64,000 bases of DNA from positions 7,385 to 71,384 of the forward strand of contig CAYYZO010000011.1 in assembly GCA_964476185.1 (NCBI GenBank), given 5' to 3'. The notes beneath the pieces are model-generated. The model saw only the letters and a list, made by a program, of their open reading frames with translations. It did not search any database and was not told the DNA's origin. This DNA is from DATNBU01 sp964476185 (GTDB lineage: Bacteria > Desulfobacterota > Binatia > UBA1149 > CAITLU01). The translations under genes were made by a program, and so were the position numbers. Positions 27,703 to 36,623 of the stretch are shown in pieces. Numbering within the stretch: position 1 is the first letter of the stretch; every line of letters starts with the position of its first letter.

Positions 27703-27917
27703 ACAGCCGCCGCTCGGGTGACGCGGGTCACGCGAGGTCCGGGATTTCCTGCTCGATGCTCCCTGGAGTCTGGATCATGGCGGTCGGGCGCGGCTAGAAG
27801 GCCCTCACCCGATGCGTGCGGGTTCGTTGCGTCGCCGCGCGATCGCGCTCCGGGCGTGGACGAGCGCCCGAACGCGATTCGGAGATTCGAGTCCGCCCGC
27901 TCCCCAGGAGGAACCCC

Positions 27918-30047
27918 ATGAACACGACCCTGGTCGTACGCTCGCTGGCCCTGTCGCTCTTCGTCGCGTTGCCGCTCGCTGCACCGGCTCGGGCGCAGCT
28001 TCCCGATCCGGCCGTCGACTGCAGGGCGGCCGTCGCCAAGAACTTCGCGAAGCTGATGAAGACCGCGCACAAGACGATCGCGTCGTGCCACAAGTCGAGG
28101 GACACCGGGAAGCTCCCCGACACGACCGACTGCAACGACATGGCGGAGGCCGAGGGGGCGAAGCAGAAGTTCACGAGCAGCCGCAACAAGGCCGAGGGCG
28201 CCATCGAAGCGGCCTGCGCCGGGCAGGATGCCGTGCTGACGTCGCTGGGCTCGCCGCCGTACTACTCGACCTGTCCGGTCCCGTGCGGCGGCGTTCCCGA
28301 TCCGATGACGACGATGTCGCAGGTCGCCGATTGCCTCGGGTGCTACGCCGAGGCGGTTGCCGAGGACGTGGGCGCGGCGACGCTCGGCCAGCCGGTCCCG
28401 ACCTCGCTGTCCAAGGCCGACGTGAAGTGCCGCGGCGCCTTGGCCAAGGGCTACGGCAAGTATGCGGCGACCGCCTACAAGGAAGAGACGTCCTGCCAGC
28501 GCGGCCAGGATGCGGTGGGCAACCACGACCCCGCCGGCTGCGCCGGCTCCGATCCGAAGCTGAAGGTCTCCAAGACGCTGACGAAAGCCGACGCCGGGCT
28601 CGACAAGAGTTGCGCCGCGGCTGCGCTCGCAGCGCTCGACTCGTGCGCCGCGGACACGGTCGGGAACTTGAAGGCGTGCAGCGCGGCCGCGTTCGGGGAC
28701 GCCGAAGACGACCTGTTCCTCGCGACCTACGCGATGGCACAGTCGCCGTTCTGTCCGTCCACGGTGCGCCTGACCCAGCTCGCCGGCTGCAGCACGCTCG
28801 AGCCGACGGCCGGGGGTTGCAGCAGCGGCGGCGAGACGACGAGCTCGTTGTCGGAAGGTTGGAAGCCGAGCGGACACGACTCCGGCGTCGTCGACGCCGT
28901 CACCCTCGCGCTCGACGTGACCTGCCCGGGCACGCCCGGAGCGTGCGGGACGTGCACGGTCGACGGCATCAGCTCGAACAATCCGGCGTTCGACGGGTTC
29001 GCGCGTTGTCACGACACCCCGTGGGTCGAGTGCACGAACCTGTTCGGTCTCGACGCCGCGTGCGGCGGAGGCCCTTGCGCTTACTTCGCGAGTCCGCCGG
29101 TGCCGTTCGTGGCGGGAGGGGCCCCGCTTTGCGTGCTCAGCCAGTACGACGACCAGGTCTCCGGCGCCGTCGATCCCGATGCGGGCGACGTGGACCTGAC
29201 GCTGGAGATCCGCACCCGGCTGCACTCGGGCCTCGGCATTTCGCAGCCTTGTCCGGTCTGTCGCAACGATGCCACGCCGCAGGATGGTGTCGCCGCCGGA
29301 ACCTGCGACGGAGGCCCGCGAAACGGACTCGGCTGCGATGCGCAAGGATTCGACCTCAGCTTCGCGGCGACGAACGCGGACGCGCCCACGCAGGGACTCA
29401 GCCTCGACTGTCCTCCCTCGGCGGTCTCGGGCTTCACCGGCAGCGGGTATGCGCGCACGTTCGTGCTGACGACCGGGGCCACGACGCTGCCGGCCGGCGA
29501 CGCGTGCGACATGCCGCTAGGCTCGCTCGACTGTTTCTGCGGCGTCTGCAGCGTGGACCCGACCGTCGTGTGCAATGGGGATTCGGACTGCTCCGGCCTT
29601 GGTCTCGGGACCTGCGGGGCGGGCAGCGGATCCTCGCGCCAGCCGAACGCCTGCGGGGACCTCACCTGCGAGCCGACCGGAAGTCCCGACGGGCGGGGCG
29701 AGTGCACGGGTGACTTCGAGTTGTACTGCGACGGCCTGCTCCGCGCGGACGGAAAGGGCATCCTCCCGTGCTTCGCCGACTTCCAGTGCGACGCCTTCGT
29801 GACGGGAAGCCCGAACCCGGAGGACTGGATATGTCCGGGCGATGATTGCGGAAGCTGCGCCCATGCGGAGACGCGGAGCTGTTTCGTCGATCCGATCGCG
29901 TTGAGCGGAACGGCGAGCGCGACCGCGCCCGTGATCGCCGGCGCGACGTGCGTGCCGCCGACGACGAGCACCTCCGTTGACGCGGTGTTCGGGTTGCCCG
30001 GCCCCTCGAGCCTGGTCCTCGAAACCGTGCTCCAGCCGATGCCCTGA
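27918..30047 (+). CDS. cysteine-rich secreted protein
   Basis: A 709-residue exported protein with a standard signal peptide (SLALSLFVALPLAAPARA-Q). The N-terminal 270 residues are helical with regularly spaced cysteines (CRAAVAKNFAKLMKTAHKTIASC and later CRGALAKGYGKYAATAYKEETSC), i.e. two related C-x-x-A-x-x-K helical repeats. The remainder has many cysteines and Asp/Gly/Thr-rich segments including CTVDGISSNNPAFDGFARC, CPVCRNDATPQDG and CNGDSDCSGLGLGTC. No catalytic motif is apparent. AGGAGGAA precedes the ATG. Probably a surface or periplasmic structural/binding protein typical of such genomes; it is a stand-alone gene before rnpB. Confidence 0.75.
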   Translation: MNTTLVVRSLALSLFVALPLAAPARAQLPDPAVDCRAAVAKNFAKLMKTAHKTIASCHKSRDTGKLPDTTDCNDMAEAEGAKQKFTSSRNKAEGAIEAACAGQDAVLTSLGSPPYYSTCPVPCGGVPDPMTTMSQVADCLGCYAEAVAEDVGAATLGQPVPTSLSKADVKCRGALAKGYGKYAATAYKEETSCQRGQDAVGNHDPAGCAGSDPKLKVSKTLTKADAGLDKSCAAAALAALDSCAADTVGNLKACSAAAFGDAEDDLFLATYAMAQSPFCPSTVRLTQLAGCSTLEPTAGGCSSGGETTSSLSEGWKPSGHDSGVVDAVTLALDVTCPGTPGACGTCTVDGISSNNPAFDGFARCHDTPWVECTNLFGLDAACGGGPCAYFASPPVPFVAGGAPLCVLSQYDDQVSGAVDPDAGDVDLTLEIRTRLHSGLGISQPCPVCRNDATPQDGVAAGTCDGGPRNGLGCDAQGFDLSFAATNADAPTQGLSLDCPPSAVSGFTGSGYARTFVLTTGATTLPAGDACDMPLGSLDCFCGVCSVDPTVVCNGDSDCSGLGLGTCGAGSGSSRQPNACGDLTCEPTGSPDGRGECTGDFELYCDGLLRADGKGILPCFADFQCDAFVTGSPNPEDWICPGDDCGSCAHAETRSCFVDPIALSGTASATAPVIAGATCVPPTTSTSVDAVFGLPGPSSLVLETVLQPMP

Positions 30048-30188
30048 CCTTTGTCCCGGGTCGGGGTCGCGCCGCGGCCGGTCTGCAACGCGCAGGCCGG
30101 CCGCGGTCGTTTCCGGCGCCGGCCCGTGGCGCGACCGGCGACGGAGACGGCCTCTTTGGATTGCGCCCGCCGGTGTTATGGTGGCGCC

Positions 30189-30568
30189 GGAACCTGAGCC
30201 GGCCGGGCAGTCGCCGGCGTCGCATCAGGCGGCGCGGGAGGAAAGTCCGGACTCCGCAGAGCAGGGTGGCCGCTAACGACGGCCCGTCGCGAGGCGGGGA
30301 AAGTGCCACAGAAAACAAACCGCCGGGCCCGCGCGAGCGGACCCGGCAAGGGTGAAACGGTGAGGTAAGAGCTCACCAGATCCGCCGGTGACGGCGGATG
30401 CTCGGTAAACCCCACCCGGAGCAAGACCGAATAGGGAGGCGGGCTGCTCGCCCAAGGCCTCCGGGTCAAGGTCGCTCGAGCCGCCGGGCAACCGGCGGCC
30501 TAGAGGAATGACTGCCGGGCCGCGCAAGCGGTCGCACAGAATCCGGCTTACAGGCCGGCTCAGGTTCC
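30189..30568 (+). ncRNA. rnpB: RNase P RNA (bacterial class A)
   Basis: All hallmark elements are visible: the P4/CR-I strand GAGGAAAGTCCGGACTCC near 30238, GCAGGGTG, the ACAGAA segment near 30308, CR-V-type AGAGGAATGACTGCC near 30503 and the 3' ACAGAATCCGGCTTACA. The ends are set by a perfect 16-bp P1 helix: 30189-30204 pairs with 30553-30568. It is the catalytic RNA that matures tRNA 5' ends. It lies immediately before the dcw cluster. Confidence 0.95.
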
Positions 30569-30583
30569 GATTTTCCCTCCCGC

Positions 30584-30616
30584 GTCCGGCCAGGGCCGGA
30601 CTTTCTCCTCTCCTTC
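30584..30616 (+). terminator. terminator after rnpB
   Basis: GTCCGGC and GCCGGAC form a stem around CAGG, followed by TTTCTCCTCTCC, a pyrimidine tract with several T. It separates rnpB from the mraZ promoter region. Confidence 0.65.
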
Positions 30617-30720
30617 GCCTCGGACGTGCGGAAAACGTTCGTTGCCTCCGGTTTCTTTGCAGAAATTCGCTGTCGCCTGCACCGGAGCCCCCCCGCTTCG
30701 CTTGACGCCCGTGGGGCCGT

Positions 30721-30768
30721 TGACGTACACGATGGGGGCCGGTGGGTAGCAATGGGGCTGAGTGGATA
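30721..30768 (+). promoter_or_regulatory. MraZ operator (four TGGGN boxes) with possible -35
   Basis: Four boxes with exact 10-bp spacing start at 30734 (TGGGG), 30744 (TGGGT), 30754 (TGGGG) and 30764 (TGGAT). MraZ is known to bind tandem TGGGN repeats with 5-nt spacers ahead of its own gene. TTGACG at 30721-30726 could be the -35 element, so boxes would cover the promoter; the -10 is not clear. This predicts MraZ control of the dcw cluster. The mraZ ATG is about 155 bp downstream. Confidence 0.75.
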
Positions 30769-30922
30769 CCTCTCCTGTTGCGAGTCGGTCGGGGTTACGC
30801 CGTTTCCCACGAATGTGGGGGCGGTGGTGGATGTGAGGGCTGCCCACCGGTCCTTCTGAGACGGTCGCCAGGCAGGGGCTCGGCGGCCGCCGCGGCTTCT
30901 GCGACTTCCCGGCGGGCGTTCG

Positions 30923-31369
30923 ATGTTTCGTGGCACGTTCTTCCACTCCCTGGACGACAAGGCGCGGGTCGCGGTCCCGAGGAAGTTCCGCGAGCAGCTT
31001 CCCGCCGACCAGGGGGACCGCGTCGTCGTCACGACGTCGGTAGGTCCGGGACCCCGCACGCTCGACGTCTATCCGATCGCTTCCTGGCAGGCCCTCGAGG
31101 CGCGCATCAGCGCGATGCCGCAGTTCACCGAGCGCACCAGGGTGTTCAAGCGCCACTACGTCCACCCGGCGCAGGAACTCGCCATCGACGCGCAGGGCAG
31201 GATCCTGATCCCCCAGGACCTGCGCGACTACATTTCCCTCTCCAAGGAGGCGGTCTTCACCGGCGACCTCGAGAAGTTCCTGGTGTGGTCGAAGGAAGAC
31301 TGGCAGCGCCAGAAGGCCGCCGACGCGGCGGCCGGCCAGACGCTGTCGTTCGACGACTTCGGCCTCTGA
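30923..31369 (+). CDS. mraZ: transcriptional regulator MraZ
   Basis: A 148-residue protein with two AbrB-like MraZ half-domains: FRGTFFHSLDDKARVAVPRKFRE (first) and YVHPAQELAIDAQGRILIPQDLRDY (second), each with the DxxGR/K-like loop that contacts DNA. MraZ assembles as a ring and binds the TGGGN boxes upstream of its gene. First gene of the dcw cluster; rsmH starts 17 bp after its stop. The ATG has only a weak GGCGGG Shine-Dalgarno. Confidence 0.96.
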   Translation: MFRGTFFHSLDDKARVAVPRKFREQLPADQGDRVVVTTSVGPGPRTLDVYPIASWQALEARISAMPQFTERTRVFKRHYVHPAQELAIDAQGRILIPQDLRDYISLSKEAVFTGDLEKFLVWSKEDWQRQKAADAAAGQTLSFDDFGL

Positions 31370-31386
31370 AGGAGAGGGCGACGGCC

Positions 31387-32379
31387 TTGCCTGCGCACGA
31401 CGACGACACGATCCCGCAGGCCGAGGCCGCGGACCGCGAGCGGCTCGGCCGGCACATCCCCGTCATGGCCGACGAGATCGTCGAGGCCGTGCAGCCTCGC
31501 CCGGGCCACCGCTACGTCGACGCGACGGTCGGCGAGGGCGGCATGAGCGAGCTGATCCTCGAGGCCAGCTCCCCGGACGGCGAGCTGCTCGGGCTCGACT
31601 GGGACGACGCCGCGCTCGAGTTGTCGCGCCGTCGCCTCGAGCGTTTCGGCCGGCGCGTGCGCCTCGTGCGCGACTCGTTCGCCAACCTGCGCGTCGCGCT
31701 TTCGGACGCGGGCTGGGGCGAAGGCGCGGACGGCATCATCGTCGACCTCGGGGTCTCGACCCTGCAGTTCGGCCGCGACGAACGCGGCTTCTCGTTCCAG
31801 GCCGACGCGCCGCTGGACATGCGCATGGACCGCCGGCTCGAACGGACGGCGGCGGACCTGCTCGCCGAGCTTCCCGAGGAGGAACTCGCCGACCTCATCT
31901 ATAGATACGGCGAGGAGCACGCCTCGCGCCGCATCGCGCGCCAGATCGTGCGCCGCCGGACGACCAGCCCGGTGCGCACCACGTTCGAGCTGCGCGACGC
32001 CGTGCGCGCGGCCGGAGTGCGGTCGCGGCCGGGCATCGAGCCGGCCACGCGGACGTTCCAGGCGCTGCGCATCGCCGTCAACCGCGAGCTCGAGCAGATC
32101 GAGTCGCTGCTCGACCGCGGCTGGGAGCTGCTCCGGCCCGGAGGCCGGCTGGCGATCCTCAGCTACCATTCCCTCGAGGACCGGATCGTGAAGCAGACCT
32201 TCGCGACCTGGTCCGCCGACTGCCTGTGCCCGCCGCGACAGCCGGTCTGCAACTGCGGGTGGACCGCGAAAGTCCGACGCGTCACGCGCGGCAAGCAGAA
32301 ACCGTCCGAACAGGAAACGTTGCGCAACCCGCGCGCTCGCAGTGCGGGTTTGCGCGTCGTAGAGAGACTCGCCGCATGA
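31387..32379 (+). CDS. rsmH: 16S rRNA m4C1402 methyltransferase RsmH (MraW)
   Basis: A 330-residue SAM methyltransferase that N4-methylates C1402 in the ribosomal P site. Visible motifs: HIPVMADEIVEAVQ, YVDATVGEGGMSELIL (motif I), IIVDLGVSTLQF, RGFSFQADAPLDMRMD, TFQALRIAVNRELEQIE and ILSYHSLEDRIVKQ, in normal order. There is no ATG or GTG before HIPVM in frame; TTG 31387, behind GGAGAGGG, is the likely start. It overlaps ftsL by ATGA, so it is coupled to division gene expression. Confidence 0.95.
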   Translation: MPAHDDDTIPQAEAADRERLGRHIPVMADEIVEAVQPRPGHRYVDATVGEGGMSELILEASSPDGELLGLDWDDAALELSRRRLERFGRRVRLVRDSFANLRVALSDAGWGEGADGIIVDLGVSTLQFGRDERGFSFQADAPLDMRMDRRLERTAADLLAELPEEELADLIYRYGEEHASRRIARQIVRRRTTSPVRTTFELRDAVRAAGVRSRPGIEPATRTFQALRIAVNRELEQIESLLDRGWELLRPGGRLAILSYHSLEDRIVKQTFATWSADCLCPPRQPVCNCGWTAKVRRVTRGKQKPSEQETLRNPRARSAGLRVVERLAA

Positions 32380-32813
32380 GCACCACCACGCATCGCGCCG
32401 CATCCGTCCGCACTGCCCACGAGGCGCCCGACTTCCTCGAGCTGCTCACGCGCCCCGGTGTCCTCGATCCGGAGGAGGCGAGCCTTCGTCGCCGCCTGAT
32501 CTACGGCTTCGTCGTGGTCGGGGGGCTGTTGCTCGCGCAGATGTGGGCGAGCATGGAATTCCGCAACCTCGGGTATCGCAGCGAAGCGCTCGGGCGCCTG
32601 ATCCACAAGCTCGACCAGGAGCGCGTCGAGCTCGAGGACGCCGTCGCCCGCGAATCCCGGCCCGCGCTGCTGGCCTCGCGTGCGGTCGAGCTCGGCATGC
32701 AGAAGCCCGGGCACGGCCAGTTGCGTCGTCTCTCGCAGATGCCCGCCTCGGCGGTGAACGCCGAGCGGGCGGCCGCAGCCCGTGCGGCGGCCGGCGCCGA
32801 CGGCCTGCACTGA
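32376..32813 (+). CDS. ftsL: cell division protein FtsL (FtsL-like)
   Basis: A 145-residue bitopic protein: 40 cytoplasmic residues, one membrane helix (about 41-60, LIYGFVVVGGLLLAQMWASM), then a leucine-zipper-like segment (ALGRLIHKLDQERVELEDAV) and an Ala/Arg-rich tail. Sequence conservation in FtsL is low; the call rests on this topology, size and the exact position between rsmH and ftsI. In the divisome FtsL binds FtsB and FtsQ. Its start overlaps the rsmH stop. Confidence 0.85.
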   Translation: MSTTTHRAASVRTAHEAPDFLELLTRPGVLDPEEASLRRRLIYGFVVVGGLLLAQMWASMEFRNLGYRSEALGRLIHKLDQERVELEDAVARESRPALLASRAVELGMQKPGHGQLRRLSQMPASAVNAERAAAARAAAGADGLH

Positions 32814-32835
32814 GTCCCGCGGGGGTTCTCCGGCG

Positions 32836-34806
32836 ATGCGCAGCCGCAACCGCTTCAGCACGAGCCTGGCCTGGATCGGCGGCGCCTGCGCGCTCGGCGG
32901 CGTCGTGCTCGTCGGGCGCATGTACGACCTGCAGGTCGTCAAGGGCGAGCACTACAAGCGGCTGTCGGAACAGACCAAGTGCAAGGACCGGATCGAGATC
33001 GCGTACCGCGGGCCGATCGTGGACCGCAACGGTGTCGTGCTCGCGACGACGACGTCCGCGTCGAAGGTCTCGCGCGGGGTCGGCTACCGCTACGATCCGT
33101 CGCACGCCGGCGAGCTCGCGCCGCTGCTCGGCATCGACCGCGCGACGCTCGACTCGAAGCTCGCGCAGGGCGGCGAGAGTTTCCGCTGGCTGTCGCGCGG
33201 CGTCGACGAGGACGTCTCGACGGCGATCCGCAACCTGCGCATCCCCGGCGTCGAGATCCACCAGAGCCAGGAGCGCAGCTACCCGCAGGGTTCCACGGCC
33301 GCGCACATCATCGGGTTCACCGGCGCCGACGCCGACGGCCTCGAAGGCGTCGAGAAGATGTTCGACAAGGAGATCCGCGGCTCGTCGGTCTCCGTGCACG
33401 TCTGTCGCGACGTGACCGGGCGCGTGTTCCTCAGCAACAGCGAGGACACGGGGCTCAACCGCGGCGGCACCGCCTACCTGACGCTCGACGCGACGCTGCA
33501 GAGCATCGCCGAGGCGGAACTCGCCAAGCAGGTGGAGAAGACGCACGCGACCGCCGGCGCGGTCGTGATGATGGACCCGAAGACCGGCGAGATCCTGGCG
33601 CTGGCCAACGTGCCGACGTTCGACCCGAACGACGTCGACGAGAGCGCGCTGGCCGCCCGCCGCAACCGCGTCGTCACCGACCTGTTCGAGCCGGGCTCGA
33701 CGATGAAGCCGTTCGTCGTCGCTGCCGCGATGGAAGACGGCCTGATCCAGCCGGAGGACAAGTTCTTCTGCGAGAACGGCCGCCTGATGGTCCCCGGCTG
33801 GCGAAAGCCGATCCGCGACCACCACCCCTACGGCACGCTCGACGTCGGCAGCGTCATCCGCGTCTCCAGCAACATCTGCTCCGCGAAGATCGGGTGGATG
33901 CTCGGTCCCAAGCGCCTCTATGAGTACCTCACCGCGTTCGGGTTCGACCGCCTGACCCACATCGAGATGCCCGGCGAGCGCCGCGGCATGGTGCTGCCGC
34001 CCGACAAGTGGAAGCAGATCAACACGACGACGATCAGCTTCGGCCAGGGCATCAGCGTGACCGCGCTGCAACTCGCGACCGCGTTCTCGACGATCGCGAA
34101 CGACGGCGTGCGCATGCAGCCACGCATCGTCCGCAAGATCACCGACCAGTACGGCCAGGTCACGCGCGACTTCCCGCTCCAGGAGGAGCGGCGGGTCATC
34201 AGCGCGGACGTCGCGATCAAGATGCGCCGCATGATGGCGGCCGTGGTCAGTCGCCAGGGAACGGCGTCCGCCGCGATGATCGACGGCGTGCCCGCGGCCG
34301 GCAAGACCGGCACCGCGCAGAAGGCCGAAAACGGCCGCTACAGCGACAGCCGCTGGCTGGCGTCGTTCGCGGGGTTCCTGCCGGTGGAGGATCCTCGCGT
34401 CGTGATCGTCGTGATGGTCGACGAGCCGAAGGGCATGCACTACGGCGGCCTGATCGCCGGCCCCGTGTTCAAGTCGATCGCCGAGGCGAGCCTCGACTAC
34501 CTCGGCATCGAACGCGAGCTTCCGGCGCCGACGAACGAACTCGACAAGCTGTTCGAGGCCGACGACGAGCCTCTCCTGCTGGAAGCCGCCGCGACCGATC
34601 CGGCCGCGCCGCCGGTGGCCACGCCTTCGGGCGCGATGCCGGACCTGCGCGGTCTGCCGCTGCGCGCGGCGATGCGGGCGCTCGCCCGGTGCGACTGCGA
34701 GGTCAAGATCGAGGGCCACGGCTTCGTGGTCTCGCACGAGCCGACGGCCGGCAGCACGCTCGACCCGTCCTCGGCCGTTTCGCTCAAGCTGGCGGCGACG
34801 CTCTGA
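32836..34806 (+). CDS. ftsI: penicillin-binding protein FtsI (PBP3) with PASTA domain
   Basis: A 656-residue class B PBP, the septal transpeptidase that cross-links peptidoglycan. It has an N-terminal membrane helix (LAWIGGACALGGVVLVG), the PBP dimer domain from about 50, and a complete catalytic set: STMK (Ser288 nucleophile), SSN (344-346) and KTGTA (490-494). A PASTA domain ends the protein (about 595-656: MPDLRGLPLRAAMRALARC). PASTA tails on FtsI are usual in deltaproteobacteria and Gram-positives, unlike E. coli. Target of beta-lactams. Starts 22 bp after ftsL. Confidence 0.96.
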   Translation: MRSRNRFSTSLAWIGGACALGGVVLVGRMYDLQVVKGEHYKRLSEQTKCKDRIEIAYRGPIVDRNGVVLATTTSASKVSRGVGYRYDPSHAGELAPLLGIDRATLDSKLAQGGESFRWLSRGVDEDVSTAIRNLRIPGVEIHQSQERSYPQGSTAAHIIGFTGADADGLEGVEKMFDKEIRGSSVSVHVCRDVTGRVFLSNSEDTGLNRGGTAYLTLDATLQSIAEAELAKQVEKTHATAGAVVMMDPKTGEILALANVPTFDPNDVDESALAARRNRVVTDLFEPGSTMKPFVVAAAMEDGLIQPEDKFFCENGRLMVPGWRKPIRDHHPYGTLDVGSVIRVSSNICSAKIGWMLGPKRLYEYLTAFGFDRLTHIEMPGERRGMVLPPDKWKQINTTTISFGQGISVTALQLATAFSTIANDGVRMQPRIVRKITDQYGQVTRDFPLQEERRVISADVAIKMRRMMAAVVSRQGTASAAMIDGVPAAGKTGTAQKAENGRYSDSRWLASFAGFLPVEDPRVVIVVMVDEPKGMHYGGLIAGPVFKSIAEASLDYLGIERELPAPTNELDKLFEADDEPLLLEAAATDPAAPPVATPSGAMPDLRGLPLRAAMRALARCDCEVKIEGHGFVVSHEPTAGSTLDPSSAVSLKLAATL

Positions 34807-34912
34807 GCCGCGGGACATCCTTCCCGGGGTTCCCTGGCCGGGGGCCGCGCCCGCGTCCGGGCGCCGGAAACGGCGCCGGCGTGCGCATCGGTTTGCCGTC
34901 GGGGCGTGCATA

Positions 34913-36499
34913 ATGGCGCCGATGTCCGCCCCCGCCGCCGGCCTGTTCCTCCGCGACCTGTTCGAGCGCGCCGCGCGCCGCGGTCTCGCGGCCGAGTGGA
35001 GCGATCCGGGCGCCGCGGCCACGACCGTCGTGTGCGGAATCCGGATCGACTCGCGCAAGGTCGAACCCGGCGACCTGTTCGTCGCGATGCCCGGCACGCG
35101 CGTCGACGGCGCGGCGTACGTCGCCGAAGCCCGTCGCCGCGGCGCGGTCGCGGTCGCCTGCGACCCGGCCCACGTCCCCGCGGACCTTCCCGCGATCGTC
35201 GCGCGCGACGTCGCGTCCGCGTGCGGCCTGCTCGCGTCGGCGTTCCACGGCGATCCGAGCGACGACCTCGAACTGGTCGGCGTGACCGGAACCAACGGAA
35301 AGACGAGCTGCACCTACCTCGTGGAAGCCGTCTGGAACGCCGCCGGGCGCCGCCCGGGCGTGATCGGCACGATCGAGCAGCGCTGCGGCGCCTTCGCCCG
35401 CGTCTCGTCGATGACGACGCCGAGCGCGGCCGACCTGCAGGCGGTGCTGGCCGAGATGCGCGACGCCGGCACCGACGCCGTCGCGATGGAGGTGTCCTCG
35501 CACGCGCTCGACCAGAAGCGCGTCGCCGGATGCCGCTTCCGCGCCGCGCTGTTCACGAACCTGACGCGCGACCATCTCGACTACCACGCGAGCGAGGACA
35601 GCTACTTCGCGGCGAAGGCCTCGTTGTTCCGCGACTACCTCGCGCCCGGCGGCGGCGTGGCCGTGCTGAACGCCGACGACGCGAGGGTGTCGACGCTGGT
35701 TTCCGAACTGGCGCACCACGACGTCTGGACGGTCTCGACCGCGCCGGGAGCCCGGGCGCGCGCCCGGGTGTTGCGCGCGGATTGCACGCTGGCCGGCATC
35801 GACGCCGTGTTCGACGTCGGCGGCGCCGAGATCGCCGTGCGCTCGAGGCTGGTCGGGGCGGCGAACCTCGCGAACCTTCTCGCGGCGGCGGCGCTCGCGC
35901 GCGGCGCCGGCGTCGAGCCGGGCGCGATCTCGGAAGGACTGTCGGCGTGCCGCGCGGTCCCGGGGCGGATGGAGCGCATCGTCCCGGACGGCGTCCCCGC
36001 GCAGGCCGGACCGGCCGTGTTCGTCGACTACGCGCACACGCCCGATGCCCTCGAGCGCAGCCTGCGCGCGCTCGCCGGCGAAGCGAAGGGCCGCATCATC
36101 GTCGTGTTCGGCTGCGGCGGCGATCGCGACCGCGGCAAGCGCCCGATCATGGGGCGGATCGCGGCCGAGCTCGCCGGCGTCGCCGTGCTGACCTCGGACA
36201 ACCCGCGCAGCGAGGACCCGCACGCGATCCTCGACGAGATCGAGCGCGGGATCGGTGCACGAAAGGCCTCTCGCAGCGCCTCCGAGCTTGCCGCGCCGAA
36301 AACGGGCGGGTATCTCGTCGAAGCGGATCGGCTGCTCGCGATCGAAACCGCGATCGCGATCGCGGCGCCCGAGGACGTGGTCCTGGTCGCCGGCAAGGGG
36401 CACGAGGACTACCAGGAAACCGCCGGCGTGCGGCGGCATTTCGACGACCGCGAAGTGGCCCGCGACCTGCTCGCGCGGCGACTCGCGGCGGCCGGATAG
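34913..36499 (+). CDS. murE: UDP-MurNAc-tripeptide synthetase MurE (meso-DAP type)
   Basis: A 528-residue Mur ligase that adds meso-diaminopimelate to UDP-MurNAc-L-Ala-D-Glu. ATP site TGTNGKTS (about 126-132), EVSSHALDQKR, NLTRDHLDYH, the central YAHTPDALE and the C-terminal DNPR (429-432), the residue set selecting meso-DAP; Lys-adding enzymes differ here. The wall is therefore the Gram-negative type. The N-terminal IDSRKVEPGDLF is the UDP-binding domain. ATG 34913 or 34922 both fit. A 106-bp GC-rich gap separates it from ftsI. Confidence 0.96.
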   Translation: MAPMSAPAAGLFLRDLFERAARRGLAAEWSDPGAAATTVVCGIRIDSRKVEPGDLFVAMPGTRVDGAAYVAEARRRGAVAVACDPAHVPADLPAIVARDVASACGLLASAFHGDPSDDLELVGVTGTNGKTSCTYLVEAVWNAAGRRPGVIGTIEQRCGAFARVSSMTTPSAADLQAVLAEMRDAGTDAVAMEVSSHALDQKRVAGCRFRAALFTNLTRDHLDYHASEDSYFAAKASLFRDYLAPGGGVAVLNADDARVSTLVSELAHHDVWTVSTAPGARARARVLRADCTLAGIDAVFDVGGAEIAVRSRLVGAANLANLLAAAALARGAGVEPGAISEGLSACRAVPGRMERIVPDGVPAQAGPAVFVDYAHTPDALERSLRALAGEAKGRIIVVFGCGGDRDRGKRPIMGRIAAELAGVAVLTSDNPRSEDPHAILDEIERGIGARKASRSASELAAPKTGGYLVEADRLLAIETAIAIAAPEDVVLVAGKGHEDYQETAGVRRHFDDREVARDLLARRLAAAG

Positions 36500-36623
36500 A
36501 CCGCCGGGCAGGCGGAAGTGGCGGTGGGGCCGATCCTCGACGAGGGCCGGCCGGGAGGTGAGAGGGCGTGAGCCCCGGTTCGCTCGCAGCAACATTCGCA
36601 TCAGCCGCCGAGGGGAGGTTCCC

